Below, piece after piece: positions 1-9,576 of a stretch of 55,719 nucleotides of DNA; within the stretch, counting starts at the first letter, position 1, and the number at the start of each line of letters is the position of its first letter. The DNA is taken from contig NZ_FMDF01000205.1 in assembly GCF_900091955.1 (NCBI RefSeq), forward strand, positions 1 to 55,719, read 5' to 3'. The notes beneath the pieces were generated by a model, which saw only the letters and a list, made by a program, of their open reading frames with translations, was not told where the DNA came from and did no database searches. The position numbers were made by a program, and so were the translations under genes. The DNA comes from Streptomyces sp. Ncost-T10-10d (GTDB taxonomy: Bacteria; Actinomycetota; Actinomycetes; Streptomycetales; Streptomycetaceae).

Positions 1-1
1 G

Positions 2-616
2 CCGGGCACCGACGAGGTCGCCGGCTGGCTCGTCGACGTGCCGTGGTGGCGACAGCGCCGGGAACTGCTGGCGGCGGCCGTGCGGGAGTGGGCTGCCGGC
101 CATCCGCTCACCCCCGCCCTGCCGCGGGAGACCGCGCTGCGCCTGACGGGCCTGCCCGACACCGCACTGCTGGACGCGGCGGCGGACGGGCTCGGCATGG
201 TGAGGGACGGATCCGGGTTCCGGGAGGCGAACGTGCGTCCCCTCCTGTCCGACCGGGCGCAGGGCGCGCTCGACACCCTCTGCGCGCGGCTGCACGGCGA
301 TCCGTTCGGCGCACCCGGGCAGCCGGAGCTGGCAGAGCTCGGCCTCACCACCCCGCACCTGCGCGCGGCCGTCGACCGAGGCCTGCTGTTCCGCGTCGAG
401 CAGGGCGTGTATGTGCACCCCGACGCGGTGCGCCTCGCACTGGCCCGGCTCGCGGTGCTGCCCCAGCCGTTCACCCTCAGCGCCGGCCGCCGGACGCTGG
501 GCACCTCCCGCCGGGTTGCCGTGCCCCTGTTCGAGCTTCTCGACCGGCTCGGACACACCCGCTCCACTCCCGACGGCCTCAGACGCCTGGTCGCGAGCGG
601 CGACGCGACTCCTTGA
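2..616 (+). CDS. selB: SelB C-terminal part (selenocysteine-specific elongation factor), 5' end outside window
   Basis: The frame is open from base 2 to the TGA at 614-616, giving 204 residues with no start in the window, so only the 3' part is present. The residues fit the winged-helix array at the C-terminus of SelB, ending in the hallmark last module around FTLSAGRRTLGTSRRVAVPL followed by LLDRLGHTRSTPDGLRRL. In the family these modules bind the SECIS hairpin of selenoprotein mRNAs, while the missing N-terminal half carries the GTPase and tRNA-Sec binding. A methionine-like GTG at 38 is internal and not a likely start. A hairpin at 679-717 follows the stop. The call rests on motif recognition of the last module. 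Alternatives such as another winged-helix protein are less likely. Confidence 0.75.
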   Translation, partial: PGTDEVAGWLVDVPWWRQRRELLAAAVREWAAGHPLTPALPRETALRLTGLPDTALLDAAADGLGMVRDGSGFREANVRPLLSDRAQGALDTLCARLHGDPFGAPGQPELAELGLTTPHLRAAVDRGLLFRVEQGVYVHPDAVRLALARLAVLPQPFTLSAGRRTLGTSRRVAVPLFELLDRLGHTRSTPDGLRRLVASGDATP

Positions 617-678
617 CGCCACGTGACCTCGCAGGTGTTCACCGGAACACACGAAACGCAAGAGAGATCAAGAGATAA

Positions 679-717
679 GGGACGTTTCCCGCCGAAGGTG
701 TGACACCCGAACGTCCC
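679..717. terminator. Hairpin between selB and dxs
   Basis: An 8-bp outer stem pairs GGGACGTT (679-686) with AACGTCCC (710-717). It encloses a smaller GGTGT/ACACC stem. It lies 63 bases after the selB stop and 84 bases before dxs, so it may end selB transcription or belong to the dxs leader. A smaller GTGTTC/GAACAC repeat lies just upstream (about 638-653). Confidence 0.4.
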
Positions 718-800
718 CCTGACGAACGCCGCCCTGTGCGGAACATTAGACTCTGCGGATCGGCAAGAAGTTCGACCGGCTCATACGCAAGGAGGCACGG

Positions 801-2723
801 GTGCCGTTGCTGACCCACATCAGGGGACCGCGCGACCTGGACCGGCTCGGCCCGGAGCAGCTCGGCCAGCTGGCGGACGAGATCAGGACCTTCCTCGTCG
901 ACGCCGTGTCCAAGACAGGCGGCCACCTGGGACCGAACCTCGGTGTCGTCGAACTCACCATTGCGCTGCACCGCGTCTTCGAATCCCCGAAGGACCGGGT
1001 CCTCTTCGATACGGGCCACCAGTCGTACGTGCACAAGCTCCTCACTGGTCGGCAGGACTTCTCGAAGCTCAAGAGCAAGGGCGGCCTCTCCGGCTACCCC
1101 TCGCGAGCCGAGTCCGAGCACGACGTCATCGAGAACTCGCACGCCTCCACCGTGCTCGGCTGGGCCGACGGCCTCGCCAAGGCCAACGAGGTGCTGGGCA
1201 AGGACGACCATGTCGTCGCGGTCATCGGTGACGGCGCACTCACCGGCGGTATGGCCTGGGAGGCGCTGAACAACATCGCCGCCGCCAAGGACCGCCCCCT
1301 CGTCATCGTCGTCAACGACAACGAGCGCTCCTACGCCCCGACCATCGGCGGCCTCGCCAACCATCTGGCCACCCTGCGCACGACCGACGGTTACGAGCGC
1401 TTCCTGGCCCGCGGCAAGGACATCCTGGAGCGCACCCCCGTCGTCGGGAAGCCGCTGTACGAGACGCTGCACGGCGCCAAGAAGGGGCTGAAGGACTTCA
1501 TCGCCCCGCAGGGCATGTTCGAGGACCTCGGCCTGAAGTACGTCGGCCCGATCGATGGCCACGACATCGAGGCCCTGGAGTCCGCGCTCCAGCGCGCCAA
1601 GCGCTTCGGCGGGCCCGTCATCGTGCACTGCCTCACCGAGAAGGGCCGCGGCTACACCCCCGCCCTGCTCGACGAGGCCGACCGCTTCCACGCCGTCGGC
1701 AAGATCCACCCCGACACCGGCCTGCCCGTCTCCACCTCCGGCCTCGACTGGACCTCCGTCTTCGGCGAGGAGATGGTCAAGCTCGGCAGGGAGCGCAAGG
1801 ACATCGTCGCGATCACCGCGGCCATGCTCCAGCCGGTCGGCCTCAGCAAGTTCGAGGAGGCGTTCCCGGACCGGATCTACGACGTCGGCATCGCCGAGCA
1901 GCACGGCGCGGTCTCCGCGGCCGGCCTCGCCACCGGTGGACTGCACCCCGTCTTCGCGGTGTACGCCACCTTCCTCAACCGTGCCTTCGACCAGGTCCTC
2001 ATGGATGTCGCCCTGCACAAGTGCGGTGTGACGTTCGTCCTGGACCGTGCCGGTGTCACCGGCACCGACGGGGCCTCGCACAACGGCATGTGGGACATGT
2101 CGATCCTGCAGTGCGTGCCGACCCTGCGCATCGCCGCCCCGCGCGACGCCGACCAGGTCCGTGCACAGCTGCGCGAGGCCGTCGAGGTCGACGACGCCCC
2201 GACCGTGGTCCGCTTCTCCAAGGGCGCGGTCGGCCCGGCGGTCAAGGCCGTCGGCCGGGTCGGCGGCATGGATGTGCTGCGCACGTCCGACGCGCCCCGC
2301 CCGGACGTCCTCCTGGTCTCCGTCGGTGCGCTCGCCCCGATGTGCCTGGAGATCGCGGACCTGCTGGACGCCCAGGGCATCACGACGACGGTCGTCGACC
2401 CGCGCTGGGTCAAGCCCGTCGACGAGGCCATGGCCCCGCTCGCCGAGCAGCACCGCGTCGTCGTCACCGTCGAGGACAACAGCCGGGCCGGCGGCGTCGG
2501 CTCCGCCGTCGCCCAGGCGCTGCGCGACGCCGGGGTGGATGTACCGCTGCGCGACTTCGGCATCCCGCCGCGCTTCCTCGACCACGCCTCCCGCGCGGAG
2601 GTCATGGCCGAGATCGGACTGACCGCGCCGGACATCGCCCGTCAGGTCACCGGCCTCGTCGCCAAGCTGGGCGGCCGTTACGACACGGACAGCAGCTCCG
2701 TGATCGAGCCCGTCCGCGACTGA
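801..2723 (+). CDS. dxs: 1-deoxy-D-xylulose-5-phosphate synthase
   Basis: A 640-residue protein of normal DXS length. DXS condenses pyruvate and glyceraldehyde 3-phosphate with thiamine diphosphate, the first step of the non-mevalonate isoprenoid pathway, and its product also feeds thiamine and pyridoxal synthesis. The thiamine-diphosphate motif is clear (VIGDGALTGGMAWEALNN, about residue 140), as are GHQSYVHKLLTGR near the N-terminus, GIAEQHG (the catalytic Glu region, about 365) and DRAGVTGTDGASHNG (about 413). The transketolase C-terminal domain ends the protein. The GTG start at 801 is set by AAGGAGG at about 790-796. The gene stands alone, bounded by hairpins at 679-717 and 2769-2809. 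Streptomyces often have a second dxs elsewhere. Confidence 0.97.
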   Translation: MPLLTHIRGPRDLDRLGPEQLGQLADEIRTFLVDAVSKTGGHLGPNLGVVELTIALHRVFESPKDRVLFDTGHQSYVHKLLTGRQDFSKLKSKGGLSGYPSRAESEHDVIENSHASTVLGWADGLAKANEVLGKDDHVVAVIGDGALTGGMAWEALNNIAAAKDRPLVIVVNDNERSYAPTIGGLANHLATLRTTDGYERFLARGKDILERTPVVGKPLYETLHGAKKGLKDFIAPQGMFEDLGLKYVGPIDGHDIEALESALQRAKRFGGPVIVHCLTEKGRGYTPALLDEADRFHAVGKIHPDTGLPVSTSGLDWTSVFGEEMVKLGRERKDIVAITAAMLQPVGLSKFEEAFPDRIYDVGIAEQHGAVSAAGLATGGLHPVFAVYATFLNRAFDQVLMDVALHKCGVTFVLDRAGVTGTDGASHNGMWDMSILQCVPTLRIAAPRDADQVRAQLREAVEVDDAPTVVRFSKGAVGPAVKAVGRVGGMDVLRTSDAPRPDVLLVSVGALAPMCLEIADLLDAQGITTTVVDPRWVKPVDEAMAPLAEQHRVVVTVEDNSRAGGVGSAVAQALRDAGVDVPLRDFGIPPRFLDHASRAEVMAEIGLTAPDIARQVTGLVAKLGGRYDTDSSSVIEPVRD

Positions 2724-2768
2724 CCCGTTCGACCCCGGTCCTCGCGGCCGGTACGCGATACGGCCAAG

Positions 2769-2809
2769 GGGCCGGTCGGACCACCCTGTACGAGTGGTCC
2801 GACCGGCCC
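2769..2809. terminator. Strong hairpin terminator after dxs
   Basis: A perfect 16-bp stem pairs 2769-2784 with 2794-2809 around a 9-base loop. There is no T-run, which is usual for Streptomyces. It lies 46 bases after the dxs stop and well before the permease, so it should insulate the two genes. Confidence 0.8.
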
Positions 2810-2897
2810 ATTCGCGTGAAATCGCCCGGTGCGGAGCTCTGCGCCGCACATACGGTCCCAATCATGGCGTACACGACGAGTGCGTGGAGGTACGCCG

Positions 2898-4409
<1,512 letters not shown>

Positions 4410-4410
4410 A

Positions 4411-4809
4411 TCAGTCGCTGCGCGACGGAGGCAGTGGCCGAACCGCACGGGGGCCCACGCACTGCGCTCCATACGCCTCCACCCGCCGCCGCAGTTCGCG
4501 GTCGGCGGTGACGACGACACAGGCGCGTTCCCTCTGAGCCCCGGTCAGCTCCACGATCAGGTCGTCGCCGCTCCCGGACGCCGATTCCACCCGCACCTCG
4601 GGCACCGATCCGATGCCGCGAGCCGCGCCCTCGACGACCAGCACCAGCTCGACGGGGCCGGGGTGCCCCGGCAGACCGGCCGCGGCGAACGGGACCAGTG
4701 AGTCCCGCAGCCGTTCGGCCGCCCCACGCCGGTCCCGCCACCAGCCGTCGGGCACGGACCCGACCACATTGGCCGCGTCCACGATCACCAGGGTCCGTTC
4801 GGTCAGCAT
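4411..4809 (-). CDS. Small PIN/NYN-fold-like protein, putative nuclease
   Basis: A 132-residue protein starting MLTERTLVIVDAANVVGSVP. The early hydrophobic strand ending in an acidic VDAANVVGS motif, a central LVLVVEGAA strand and a late ACVVVTADRELRRRV motif match the pattern of NYN/PIN-type nuclease folds, where acidic residues at strand ends bind metal. Similar Streptomyces proteins carry vague labels such as NTP pyrophosphohydrolase; I see no Nudix or MazG motif to support that. The start at 4809 is the ATG nearest the first conserved strand. It lies 37 bases after the LCP gene on the same strand and is probably co-transcribed. Family placement is moderate; the RNA target is unknown. Confidence 0.6.
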   Translation of the reverse strand: MLTERTLVIVDAANVVGSVPDGWWRDRRGAAERLRDSLVPFAAAGLPGHPGPVELVLVVEGAARGIGSVPEVRVESASGSGDDLIVELTGAQRERACVVVTADRELRRRVEAYGAQCVGPRAVRPLPPSRSD

Positions 4810-4846
4810 GCCGGAAGCGTGCCACGCACCGGCCGCCACCGTTCCG

Positions 4847-5959
4847 TCAGCCGCCGGTGGCGGGGGACTTCTTCGCCGACTCCGGGATCGTGCCGTCGTG
4901 GCGGATGGCCTTCCACAACTCACCGGCCTGCGGCTGGGCCGCCACCACCCGGTTCCGGTCCTGCTTGTCGTACGCCACCGGAAGCATGATCGTTTCCATG
5001 GTGTCCGGGTTCACGCCGTTCATCGACCGGCCGAAATCCGCGAGGGACGTCAACGAGGCGAGCCCGGAGTCGGTGGTGAGCGACTTGGTGGCGGAGTTGG
5101 CGATCTTGTACGACTTGGTCGGACTGCCCAGCATGTCCTGCGACTTGACCTCGCTCAGCAGTGCCAGCAGGAACTGCTGCTGCAGCCCGATCCGGCCGAG
5201 GTCGCTGCCGTCCCCGATGCCGTGCCGGGTCCGGACGTACGCCAGCGACTGGGTGCCGTCGAGCTTGTGCGTCCCCTTGGTGAGGTGGAGACCGGAGGAC
5301 TTGTCGTCGATGTCCTGCGGTACGTCGACGGTGACGCCGCCTATCGCGTCGACCAGATCCTTGAACCCGGCGAAGTTGATCTCCAGGTAGTGGTCGATCC
5401 GGACCTTGGACATCTTCTCGACGGTCTTGACCACACAGGCCGGACCGACCTGCGAATAGACGGAGTTGAACATCACGCGGTTCGCCGACGGAACGGTCGA
5501 GCCGTCGGCCTTCGTGCACTCGGGCCGGGTCACCAGGGTGTCACGGGGTATGGACACGGCGACGGCCTTGGTGCGGCCCTCGGGAATGTGCACCACCATC
5601 GCGGTGTCGGACCGGGCGCCGCTGACGTCGCCGCCGCCGCCCAACTCCTTGTTCTCGGCACCGGCACGCGAGTCGGAGCCGAGAACCAGCAGGTTCTGAC
5701 CGCTGGTCGGCAGCTTCTCGGGGCGGTCGTCACCGAGCGCCTTGTCGATGTCGACGCCCTTGATGTTCCCGTCGAGGCTGCTGTAGAGCCAGTAGACGGT
5801 GCCGCCTGCGGCGAGGAGTACAACAAGCAGGCTGATCAGCACAATGCGGCCGGTGCGACGCCGTGGGCGCCCGCCCTCCTCGCCCCTCTTACGGCCCTTC
5901 CTGCGGGACTCCGCCCGCCGTGAGGCGCGCGGGCCAGGGGGAACGCTGTCGTGGCTCAT
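4847..5959 (-). CDS. LytR-CpsA-Psr (LCP) family cell-wall glycopolymer transferase
   Basis: A 370-residue protein with a basic cytoplasmic N-terminus, one membrane helix (about 37-60) and an extracytoplasmic LCP domain. Family motifs are visible: NLLVLGSDSR (89-98), RSDTAMVVHI (116-125), SIPRD (136-140), the FAGFKDLVDAIGGVTVDVP core and the YVRTRHGIGDGSDLGRIGLQ segment with the Arg and Asp residues that hold the polyprenyl pyrophosphate. LCP enzymes attach teichoic acids or other glycopolymers to peptidoglycan. The neighbouring teichoic-acid-type genes at 7498-14488 make that substrate likely. The start at 5959 gives the shortest N-terminus that keeps the basic region; an earlier in-frame start is possible. 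An unusually AT-rich promoter region lies upstream. Confidence 0.9.
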   Translation of the reverse strand: MSHDSVPPGPRASRRAESRRKGRKRGEEGGRPRRRTGRIVLISLLVVLLAAGGTVYWLYSSLDGNIKGVDIDKALGDDRPEKLPTSGQNLLVLGSDSRAGAENKELGGGGDVSGARSDTAMVVHIPEGRTKAVAVSIPRDTLVTRPECTKADGSTVPSANRVMFNSVYSQVGPACVVKTVEKMSKVRIDHYLEINFAGFKDLVDAIGGVTVDVPQDIDDKSSGLHLTKGTHKLDGTQSLAYVRTRHGIGDGSDLGRIGLQQQFLLALLSEVKSQDMLGSPTKSYKIANSATKSLTTDSGLASLTSLADFGRSMNGVNPDTMETIMLPVAYDKQDRNRVVAAQPQAGELWKAIRHDGTIPESAKKSPATGG

Positions 5960-6298
5960 CCTGCTCGAGTCCCTTGATCTCGTGGCCGCGGAAGGGCCGG
6001 GGTAGGGCCGGGGACTCGGGTGGGGCCGGTCCACGCATGTGGGGGGCAGAGCGTGCACTATAGACAGATTTTCGAATTTTGTGTAATCCTTCGCGCGATC
6101 TTCAACTCCGGCACCGAATTGTTATTCGTTCCGTGGTACGCCAGTTGTCTCCGTGGACGCCTGTGATACCTGGGGAGCGCTGATCCGTGGGGCGAACAGG
6201 GAATCTATGATGGGTTGGTTCGGCCCGTCGTGTGCCGGAGAGCCGAAGCGGCTCCCGGAGCCGGGGCCGAGGAACCATGGGAAGGACGACTTCACGTC
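5960..6298. promoter_or_regulatory. Divergent intergenic region with AT-rich core
   Basis: This 339-base gap separates the leftward LCP gene from the rightward gene at 6299. The part from about 6055 to 6130 is strikingly AT-rich for this genome (ATAGACAGATTTTCGAATTT and GAATTGTTATTCGTT) and probably holds promoters for one or both genes. No clear operator or RNA was recognised. Confidence 0.45.
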
Positions 6299-7420
6299 AT
6301 GCCGGTCAGATCCAGGCGCGCTGCCCAGGGGAGGGCCCCGATCACGGGTGCCGACGTCCACGACGGAGGCGGGAATCGGGTGGCGCGGGCGACCGCCGAC
6401 GGGCGTTGGCTCGTACTCGGCAAGGACGGCAGGCTCACTGCTTACGCACTGTGCGACGAGGGGCTGCTCCGTTGGACGGAGGCTCGTCCCGGCGGGCCCG
6501 ACTGGACGGGCCCGGACCTCTTCCCGGTGGCGAACCTGACCCATCTGTCGGTGACTCAGGGATCCGACTGCTTTGTCCACTTCATCGGTCGGCGCACGGT
6601 GCGCAAGGACGACGGACCGGTCGTCGACCTCGTGCATGCCACCCAGTTCCAGTCCGGCCGCCCCGTCACCGCGTGGCACCCCCTCGGCAATCCGCACAAG
6701 GACCGTGAGAAGGCGGCCCGGCTCGGGGCGCCGACGGCCGCGGTCAACGCCCAGGGGCTGCTGCACGTCTTCGTCCGCAACGCCGACGGCAGGCTCGCAC
6801 TGCGGCGCGAGAAGACGGGCGGAAAGTGGGAGGGCTGGCAGGACCTCAAGGGCGGCCGGCTCCAGGACGGGGCGGCTGTGGCCGCCACCGCCTCCGGACG
6901 CATCGAGGTGCTCGTCCCGGGACAGGGGCAGGCGATGCGCTGGAGCCAGAACGAGCCCGACGGCGCCTTCACCCAGGACCAGGACATCCCGTTCGCCCAT
7001 GCCCCGGGCAGCGCCGTAGCCCTGGAGACCGGGCAGGACAGGGTGACGTACTACTGGGCCGACGAGGCGACCGGGGGCGTCGTCGCGCATCGCCCCGGCA
7101 CCTGGGCGATCCCGCTCAACAGCTCTCCTGCGAACGGTGCGGTGGCGGCTCTGCGCGCCATGCTGGACGGCTACGACTGCACCGTACTGGCCCACCGCGA
7201 CTCCGAGGGCCAGGTGATGCTCACAGCCTGCGGCACGGAGAACGAAGGGGCGGGCGTGTGGTGGTCGCCGACGGGTGAGCGCTGTGTGGGCGGACCGGCG
7301 CTCGCTTACGACGCGTTCGGCCGGGTGGTGCTCGCGCTGATCGGCGAGGACGGTGCCCTGCGCGTTGCCCGGCAGAGTCGTGAGCCGGGCCTGGCCCTGG
7401 AGCACTCGGTCCGGATCTGA
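6299..7420 (+). CDS. Conserved protein with beta-propeller-like (PLL/sialidase-like) repeats
   Basis: A 373-residue protein with no signal peptide or membrane segment. It repeats short blade-like units such as RATADGRWLVLGKDGRLTAY, AVNAQGLLHVFVRNADGRLA and ATASGRIEVLVPGQGQAMRW. This spacing of G.L.V..R..DGRL-type strands resembles PLL-type lectin or sialidase beta-propellers. No catalytic residues were recognised. The start at 6299 (ATG) follows GAAGGAC. It lies between an LCP protein and a glycosyltransferase in a teichoic-acid-type region, so a role in cell-surface glycan biology is reasonable but inferred from position only. It converges on the glycosyltransferase gene. Confidence 0.65.
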   Translation: MPVRSRRAAQGRAPITGADVHDGGGNRVARATADGRWLVLGKDGRLTAYALCDEGLLRWTEARPGGPDWTGPDLFPVANLTHLSVTQGSDCFVHFIGRRTVRKDDGPVVDLVHATQFQSGRPVTAWHPLGNPHKDREKAARLGAPTAAVNAQGLLHVFVRNADGRLALRREKTGGKWEGWQDLKGGRLQDGAAVAATASGRIEVLVPGQGQAMRWSQNEPDGAFTQDQDIPFAHAPGSAVALETGQDRVTYYWADEATGGVVAHRPGTWAIPLNSSPANGAVAALRAMLDGYDCTVLAHRDSEGQVMLTACGTENEGAGVWWSPTGERCVGGPALAYDAFGRVVLALIGEDGALRVARQSREPGLALEHSVRI

Positions 7421-7497
7421 GCCGTCCGGACTGTCCGGACCACCGGGACACGGGGCACTCACCGCGATGAGTGCCCCGTTCGCGTCGTCGGGCATGA

Positions 7498-9504
7498 TCA
7501 GGAGGCCGGCTTCAGCCCGATCGACAGGTAATTGCTGTCCGTGTAGTAGGGGTTGAAGGTCACCGAGCGTCCCCCGACGGTGGTGATGGTCCGCTTCGGA
7601 TAGACGTGGATGTGCTTGCGCTGCATGATTTCGTCGCCGAACCGCCCCAGCCGCAGACGATGCGCCTCGCCCGACACCGTCAGGTTCCCCGGAATGCTCA
7701 GGGACAGGTCCCAGATCGTGTCGACGTCGACCATCCGGTCCGCGTACTGCTGGAGATCGATGGTGAAACTGGCCCCGCCGTTCGAAAACGCGCACGGGAT
7801 GGTGACGAAGGAGTCCGCGTTCTTCCGGCTCTGGGCGATCACGTGCGCGCCCTGACCGGCGAGGTCGACCTGCGGTCCGCCGGCCGCTGAGGCGACCCCC
7901 AGAACGTACGACTGGATGGTGAGGTGGGAGCCGTTCGCCTCCACGGACAGCACTTCCGCGTGGGCACGGAACTCGCGCGAGACTATCTGGAGATAGCCGC
8001 CGTCCTCGGAACGCGTGAACGTGCGGAACTGCACCGGGCTGGCGTGGGCCGGGGACGAGATCAGCGAATTCGCCGACTGCTGGAGTTCGTTGACCTTCAC
8101 CCGGCGCATGACGCCGTCGTCCTCGCGGCGCAGCAGTACGTTCCATGTCCCGGGAGCCAGCCGGAGCTGCGCCGGGACGGAGGCGTACAGATGCCCGTCG
8201 GCCGCCTGCTCGGCCTGCACCGCCAACAACGCCTGCCGCCCGTCCGCCGCGTTGACGCACAACACGGTGAACCGACTGCCCGGTGCCCGGGCCGGATCGA
8301 CCGCGAACTCCAGGTCCCCCGCGGGGGTGGCCCGGCACAGCGCCTCGGGCCGGTAGGCGCGCGCCGTGAGCAGACGGGAGAGGTACGTCTCGTACGCCTG
8401 CGCCTGCGACTCGTTGCTGTAGTGCCGGGACTTCTCCACCGCATTCGATCCGAGCTGTACGCGCAGATCGGCGTCGCTCAGCAGCCAGTCCAGGTTCTTC
8501 GCGAACGCGTCCACATCTCCGACGGGCGACAGCGCGCCGTCCACTCCGTCGGAGATGATCTCGGACGGACCGTGCGGGCCCGCCGTGCTGAGCACCGGGA
8601 CGCCACAGGTCATGGCCTCCACGATGGTCAGGCCGAACGTCTCGTCCGTCGATGTCGAGGTGTGCAGCGCCGCCTTGGCCAGCTCCTCGCGCAGATGCCT
8701 CGTGTGCCCCATGAGGAGGATGCGCTCGTTCGCCCCCAGGTCGTCGATGAGCTTGCGCAGCTTCGGCTTCTCGTCGCCGCTTCCGTAGATGCGCAGGGTC
8801 CAGTCCGGGTGCTCCCTGCCGAGCTGCGCGAAGGCGTTCACGAGCAGGTCGAACCGCTTCCAGTCGACGAGCCGCCCCGAAGCCGTGACGATGCGCGAGC
8901 CGTGCACATCGGCCCGGAGGAAGGTCCCGGGGACGGCGTTGGGAATGGCATGGAAGGCCGTCCCGACGGCGCCGTACGCGTCCCGGTGCGTCTGGGCGTC
9001 CTTCGCGGTCACGGTGACGAAACCGTCCAGCTGCGGAATCGCGGCGTCCAGCATCTTCCGTGAGGCCGCCGTCTGGTGGTGGTAGTGCGTATGCGCCTGG
9101 CCCAGCGTGATGTACTGCCCGGTCCCCAGTGCCGTCAGCAGCGACACCGTGTTGGGGGCGGTGGCGATGATGACGTCGGCGTCGGAGCTCTCCAGGTACG
9201 CGGCCGCCCGCTCGTCCATCAGCCGGCTGTAGCGGTTCTTGTCGTCGGCCTTGAAGCCCGTGCAGTGCTGGGAAGCCGTCGAGTGCAGTGGATTCGTCAG
9301 GTCCGGCGAGCCGCCGCGGGTGTCCACGAGCGTGCGCAGCCTGATGCCGGGCGCGAAGCGGAGCGGCGGTACGTCGTGGTACTGGAACACGCTCACCAGC
9401 TCGACCTCGTGCTGCCGGGCGGCGAGCGAATTGGCGAGCGTCTGGGTGGCTACGGACGTACCGGCCTGTCCGTAGGCGCTGTACATCAGAAATGCGATCT
9501 TCAC
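7498..9504 (-). CDS. GT4-type glycosyltransferase with C-terminal extension, teichoic acid locus
   Basis: A 668-residue protein. Residues 1 to about 390 form a GT-B glycosyltransferase: MKIAFLMYSAYGQAGTSVAT at the N-terminus, VTASGRLVDWKRFDLLVNAF for the nucleotide-sugar domain, and the EX7E motif in ETFGLTIVEAMTCGVPVLST. The remaining ~280 residues are beta-rich and not recognised; such extensions occur in TagE/TarM-like teichoic acid glycosyltransferases. It probably adds a sugar to a wall polymer in the cytoplasm. It is the last gene of a leftward group after the TagF-like and Bcs1-like genes (72-base gap to the latter). The start at 9504 is well placed; the sugar donor is unknown. Confidence 0.85.
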   Translation of the reverse strand: MKIAFLMYSAYGQAGTSVATQTLANSLAARQHEVELVSVFQYHDVPPLRFAPGIRLRTLVDTRGGSPDLTNPLHSTASQHCTGFKADDKNRYSRLMDERAAAYLESSDADVIIATAPNTVSLLTALGTGQYITLGQAHTHYHHQTAASRKMLDAAIPQLDGFVTVTAKDAQTHRDAYGAVGTAFHAIPNAVPGTFLRADVHGSRIVTASGRLVDWKRFDLLVNAFAQLGREHPDWTLRIYGSGDEKPKLRKLIDDLGANERILLMGHTRHLREELAKAALHTSTSTDETFGLTIVEAMTCGVPVLSTAGPHGPSEIISDGVDGALSPVGDVDAFAKNLDWLLSDADLRVQLGSNAVEKSRHYSNESQAQAYETYLSRLLTARAYRPEALCRATPAGDLEFAVDPARAPGSRFTVLCVNAADGRQALLAVQAEQAADGHLYASVPAQLRLAPGTWNVLLRREDDGVMRRVKVNELQQSANSLISSPAHASPVQFRTFTRSEDGGYLQIVSREFRAHAEVLSVEANGSHLTIQSYVLGVASAAGGPQVDLAGQGAHVIAQSRKNADSFVTIPCAFSNGGASFTIDLQQYADRMVDVDTIWDLSLSIPGNLTVSGEAHRLRLGRFGDEIMQRKHIHVYPKRTITTVGGRSVTFNPYYTDSNYLSIGLKPAS

Positions 9505-9576
9505 GTGGTCCTCCTCGATCCGTGGCCGTAGCGGCTTCAGTTCCGGATTCCGTGGGCTCCGGTCCCGGGGCGGGGC

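Noticed and set aside
639..2861. Long open frame on the minus strand opposite dxs
   Set aside because: It is the antisense shadow of dxs. High third-position GC keeps such frames open; the protein is Asp/Gly/Val-rich with no family motif.
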